Source of the DNA: Ichthyophthirius multifiliis
Lineage: Eukaryota; Ciliophora; Oligohymenophorea; Hymenostomatida
NCBI RefSeq assembly: GCF_000220395.1
Contig: NW_004086749.1
Location: 1 to 41,021, forward strand
DNA length: 41,021 bases
Direction of reading: 5' to 3'
Shown here piece by piece: positions 37,871 through 41,021 of the stretch. Both the position numbers and the translations under genes were made by a program. Below the pieces are notes generated by a model. It ran no database searches. It was not told the origin of the DNA and was given only the letters and a program-made list of their open reading frames with translations. Every line of letters starts with the position of its first letter. Positions within the stretch are counted from its first letter, which is position 1.

Positions 37871-39039
37871 TCATTTACTTTTATTATTTAAGTCTTGTTC
37901 TATTTTTAAAATTCTTAATTATATTTTTTCCAAATTTTATTTAATATTTTTAGTCATTTCATTTAAATAAGCTTTATTATTTTCTAATTCATTTTTTAAA
38001 CTTGTATGTAAATTATTTAAATTATTAACTTAAATGCTAAATCCTGTCGATTCATTATTTAATGTTTTTAAATTTTTCATTCTATCAATTAAATAAGGTA
38101 ATTCGTTTGCAATACCTATAAAACTTTAAAATCTTTCATAAACAATATCAATTTATTTAACATCCTATGGAGTTAATTAATTAGCCTAAGCCAATATCAT
38201 TTTTTTTATTAAATTTTCTCAATTTATTATTCCAATTCTCTTACTTTAGAAACAACTTGATCTGGTTTTTATTATATTTCTTCTATTTAATATATTATTT
38301 ATTCAGTTTTATTAATAGCAGAGTTTTTATCTGTAAATTTTTACGGTTTCTATAAAAAAGTTAGCCCAAGTACTTTTTCTAAATTATTAATTCTCTATTC
38401 TATTTTTATAAATTCTTCATTTTTTAAACTGTCGTCTTATTCGAAAAAAAACTCTATTTTAGATTGAAATTAATTATTTTAATTAATGCCTAAATTTTAA
38501 ATCTTTTTTATTATAGATTAAATTAATTATTTCTTTAAATCTCTTTTTAATAAAACGAAACTATTTTCCATATTATAACTTTCCTTTTATTATTACTAAC
38601 TCCATATATCGTCCAAAATTTTACAAATATTTTAATTTGAGACTAATGTTTCTATCTCTTCTTATATTTTTTCTATATCATCTATTATTACTTTACTATT
38701 TTTATCATCCGGTATTTTTATTTCTTTATCTTTTTCTATTAAATAATCTACCTAATCTTTAAACTAAATCAAGTCAAATTATAAACGATTAAATTTTTCT
38801 TTTGGAGTCTCATATTCGCCATTTTGAGGTTTACCTTTATATAAACTTAACATATTATCTCTTTTATTCAAAATCTAAAATGCTTAGCTTGCATTTGCAA
38901 TACTATGATTAATAGTAATTTAGTCGTCTATATTTTCTATGGTTTTTTACTCAGATAATGTTTATTTCTCTAATTCTTAATAGCTTTGTCCTTAAATTTC
39001 ATAATAATCACCTTATTTTTATAATTTAAAATAACTCAT
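37871..39039 (-). CDS. Dynamitin (dynactin subunit 2, p50)
   Basis: Dynamitin links the dynactin shoulder and is needed for dynein cargo transport. The protein begins MSYFKLQKQGDYYEIQGQSY. It has the dynamitin signature GEYETPKEKFNRLQFDLIQF, KDQVDYLIEKD, then IEQRINNLEKVLGL and the conserved C-terminal helix LTPQDVKQIDIVYERFQSF, IGIANELPYLIDRMKNL. It ends LKIEQDLNNKSK at TGA 37871-37873. The frame needs one extra base around the T8 run at about 38200-38207 (A-run on the coding strand), giving 389 aa. Alternatively a 59-nt GT-AG intron starting GTAAGAGAATTG and ending GGCTTAG removes the break. The intron candidate is less A/T-rich than its neighbours and reads like coiled coil (VRELEQQIEKIQQ), so a missing base is somewhat more likely. 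Confidence 0.88.
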
Positions 39040-39226
39040 TTTTTTTTTTTAATTTTTAAAAATAAAATAGAATACTTAAATTATTATATATAAATAAATC
39101 TTTTATTATATTTAAAATAAAATCATATTTTTAATTTATAAATATAATTTATTTTCGGTTCTTTTAAATTAAATAGCTGAATTTTATATAGTTTTTTTTT
39201 AAAATATGACATTATAATAATATAAA

Positions 39227-39284
<58 letters not shown>

Positions 39285-39480
39285 ACATATGTAAATATAT
39301 AATATTAATTATTATTTATATTTATATAATAAAGGCCAATATATTTAAATAATATCAATATAATTTCAATTTAATAAACTTCAAAAATATAGAACTTTAC
39401 ATATTTAATATTTTTAGAATACTTTATACTAGAAAAAAAAATATAGAATCACTCTATTATTTAAAGAATATATTTATATT
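39040..39480. other. A/T spacer with (TA)25 repeat
   Basis: Upstream of dynamitin. It holds a TA microsatellite at about 39231-39281 and otherwise plain A/T sequence. Confidence 0.6.
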
Positions 39481-39950
39481 TATTTTACTACTAATTAATT
39501 ATTTCGATACTTTTTTTATTTATAATTTGTTTCGTTCGTAATAAACTTAAATAATTTAACATAATTCTCATTTGTGTCAAATTATTAACTTAAACAGTAT
39601 ACTACTATAATTTTCTAATATATTAATAATACCTTTCTAAATTACTATATAACCAAGAAAGTTAATCAAATATCGGATTTCGAAGATACGATTCAAAAGT
39701 TAAGAATTTATTTTCTGAAATTAAAAACGAAAATCAAAGCATAAACCCTATACTCTAATTTATTTAGGAATCATTTTCCCTCATCTTTAAAAATTTTTAA
39801 TACCTTTAAAGGCCTTATTATTAAATTATTAAAAATAATATTAAAAGACCCAAACCTATTTAAAAAGACTTTATTTTAATTTTTAATTTAAAAAACAAAA
39901 AACAAAATTATTTATTTAATTATCAAAAATTAAATAAATATATAAATTTT
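39481..39950 (+). CDS. Possible gene fragment, unknown
   Basis: A plus-strand ciliate-code frame is open through this interval, and GC content rises at 39650-39870, as it does in genes here. The better part reads LLYNQESQSNIGFRRYDSKV, KNLFSEIKNENQSINPILQF, IQESFSLIFKNFQYLQRP, YYQIIKNNIKRPKPIQKDF. The stretch before it (LIISILFLFIICFVRNKL) is hydrophobic. No ATG lies in this frame, and the opposite strand is closed by several TGA. It may be an exon whose partners I cannot place, or a decayed gene. No family recognised. Confidence 0.35.
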
Positions 39951-40327
39951 TATTATCATAATTATAAATTATATTATATATAGATTTTTAATTTTTTTTA
40001 TTTATTTATTATTTTTAAAATAAAAAAACATATATTAATTATATAATGTTTTTTATTATTATTTATTAATCTTCCTTACCTTTTTTGTTTAAAAGCCAAA
40101 ATAAAATAAAAGTGTCAAAAAAGGCTTTAATATAAGAGTATTTATATAGTTTTTTATATTTCTAAAATAAAAGGACTTATTATTATTATTAGTTATAATT
40201 CATTTTTTATTATATTTGTAGAAAATAATAAATATGTTTTATTATAAATAAAAAATTCGGCAATAATTTTTGTGAAATTATATATATATATAAGATAATT
40301 TATTTTGATTAAACCAGAATTTCATAT

Positions 40328-40384
40328 AATGAATTTCTCAAAAAATTGAAGTTTCCGAAATTTCTCAAAAATTGAAGTTTTTTT
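40328..40384. repeat. Tandem pair of ~21-24 nt
   Basis: The word ATTTCTCAAAAATTGAAGTT occurs twice, the first copy with one extra A, separated by TCCGAA. The second copy runs into a T-tract. Confidence 0.85.
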
Positions 40385-40435
40385 TTTCTTCGAAAAAATA
40401 AATAAATTATATACTAATATATATAGGAAAATAAA

Positions 40436-40580
40436 ATTAAACTTTTTAATAAAAAATTTTATAATTTAAATAAAAATTTTATATATAAATAATTAAAACA
40501 ATTTAAGATTAAACTTTTTAATAAAAACAATATTATATTTATTTAAATTAAAATTTTACATATAAATAATTAAAAAATCT
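40436..40580. repeat. Diverged ~71-nt tandem duplication
   Basis: ATTAAACTTTTTAATAAAAA begins near 40436 and again near 40507. Each copy continues through ATTTAAAT...AAAATTTTA and ends with ATATAAATAATTAAAA. The copies differ at scattered positions. Confidence 0.75.
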
Positions 40581-40983
40581 TAAAATTAATTAAATTAATG
40601 TTTAAAAGAACAATTTACTAAAAACTTATGTTTTCTATATTTTTAAAATACCAAAAATTTTAACGATTTTTAATATATGAGAAACTAAAATAATTAATAT
40701 AATGAAATTATAAAATACTTCACATTTACAATATCAATTACACCGATTTCGTTTTGGCATATATTTTTTTTTATACTACATAATAAAGCCTAATTATAAA
40801 TAATGCCCAAATAGAGCACATATTCATATATTTTATATTTAAAAAATAGTCTTTAATACATACACTTTCTACTTAAAAATTACTTTTGTGTATGGAACTG
40901 TTTTGAATCTATATATTATTTACCTTTAGGTTTTTACTACTTTTTCGTTTATTTGTTTATTATTTAAAAATTATTTAAAAATT

Positions 40984-40989
<6 letters not shown>

Positions 40990-41019
<30 letters not shown>
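40990..41019. repeat. TA microsatellite at window end
   Basis: A pure TA tract of about 15 units lies at the right edge of the window. Confidence 0.9.

Positions 41020-41021
<2 letters not shown>

Larger units (their letters stand above)
39951..41021. other. Right-end intergenic, A/T-rich with small duplications
   Basis: No supported gene. It contains the two short duplications listed separately and ends in a TA tract from about 40990. Confidence 0.6.

Noticed and set aside
1-41021. Virus-like or LTR elements
   Set aside because: No reverse transcriptase, integrase, capsid or protein-primed polymerase motifs and no long terminal repeats were recognised.

Overview
The window reads as nuclear DNA of an oligohymenophorean ciliate. 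It is extremely AT-rich, and every gene I could read closes only if TAA and TAG mean glutamine and TGA is the only stop. Introns are short, numerous and almost pure A/T, mostly about 40-120 nt, with GT-AG ends. Gene density and intron style resemble the macronuclear genome of an Ichthyophthirius- or Tetrahymena-like species. That species guess is inference; the code usage is seen directly. Standard-code open frames are misleading here, because nearly all are shadows of ciliate-code genes.

Layout, left to right. 0.2-7.0 kb, plus strand: an acetyl-CoA transporter (SLC33A1 family), a coiled-coil protein ending in a jacalin-like lectin domain, and a five-exon acyl-CoA oxidase. 7.2-8.6 kb, minus: a TPR protein. 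8.8-12.6 kb, plus: an Asn/Gln-rich coiled-coil protein and a six-exon UDP-glucose 6-dehydrogenase. 12.6-16.2 kb, minus: a many-exon membrane-anchored SMP-domain (lipid-transfer) protein with an F-BAR-like middle. 17.8-18.6 kb, minus: a small unknown gene. 18.6-20.9 kb: gene-free, ending in a degenerate minisatellite. 21.0-21.6 kb, plus: an EF-hand-like protein. 21.8-25.0 kb, minus: a RING-CH plus FHA protein and a FOP/CEP43-like centriolar protein. 27.6-30.0 kb, minus: a multi-pass membrane protein with a C-terminal RING. 31.1-31.6 kb, plus: a small unknown gene. 32.5-39.0 kb, minus: an HTH DNA-binding protein, a SUV3-type mitochondrial RNA helicase with a very long N-terminus, and dynamitin (dynactin p50). 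The last 2 kb is mostly non-coding with small duplications.

The genes do not form one pathway. Themes are organelle metabolism (acyl-CoA oxidase, acetyl-CoA transporter, SUV3), membrane contact and ubiquitin signalling (SMP, RING-CH/FHA, RING membrane protein), and cilia or microtubule function (FOP, dynamitin). Neighbours are packed tightly; some convergent genes end within 40-150 nt of each other.

The most unusual signals are the combined architecture of the SMP gene, several frame breaks that vanish if 17-23 nt GT-AG mini-introns are removed, an in-frame TGA where the FHA protein should have Gly, a UGDH intron without a GT donor, and the ~730-residue extension on SUV3. No tRNA, rRNA, CRISPR array, intact transposon or virus-like element was recognised.
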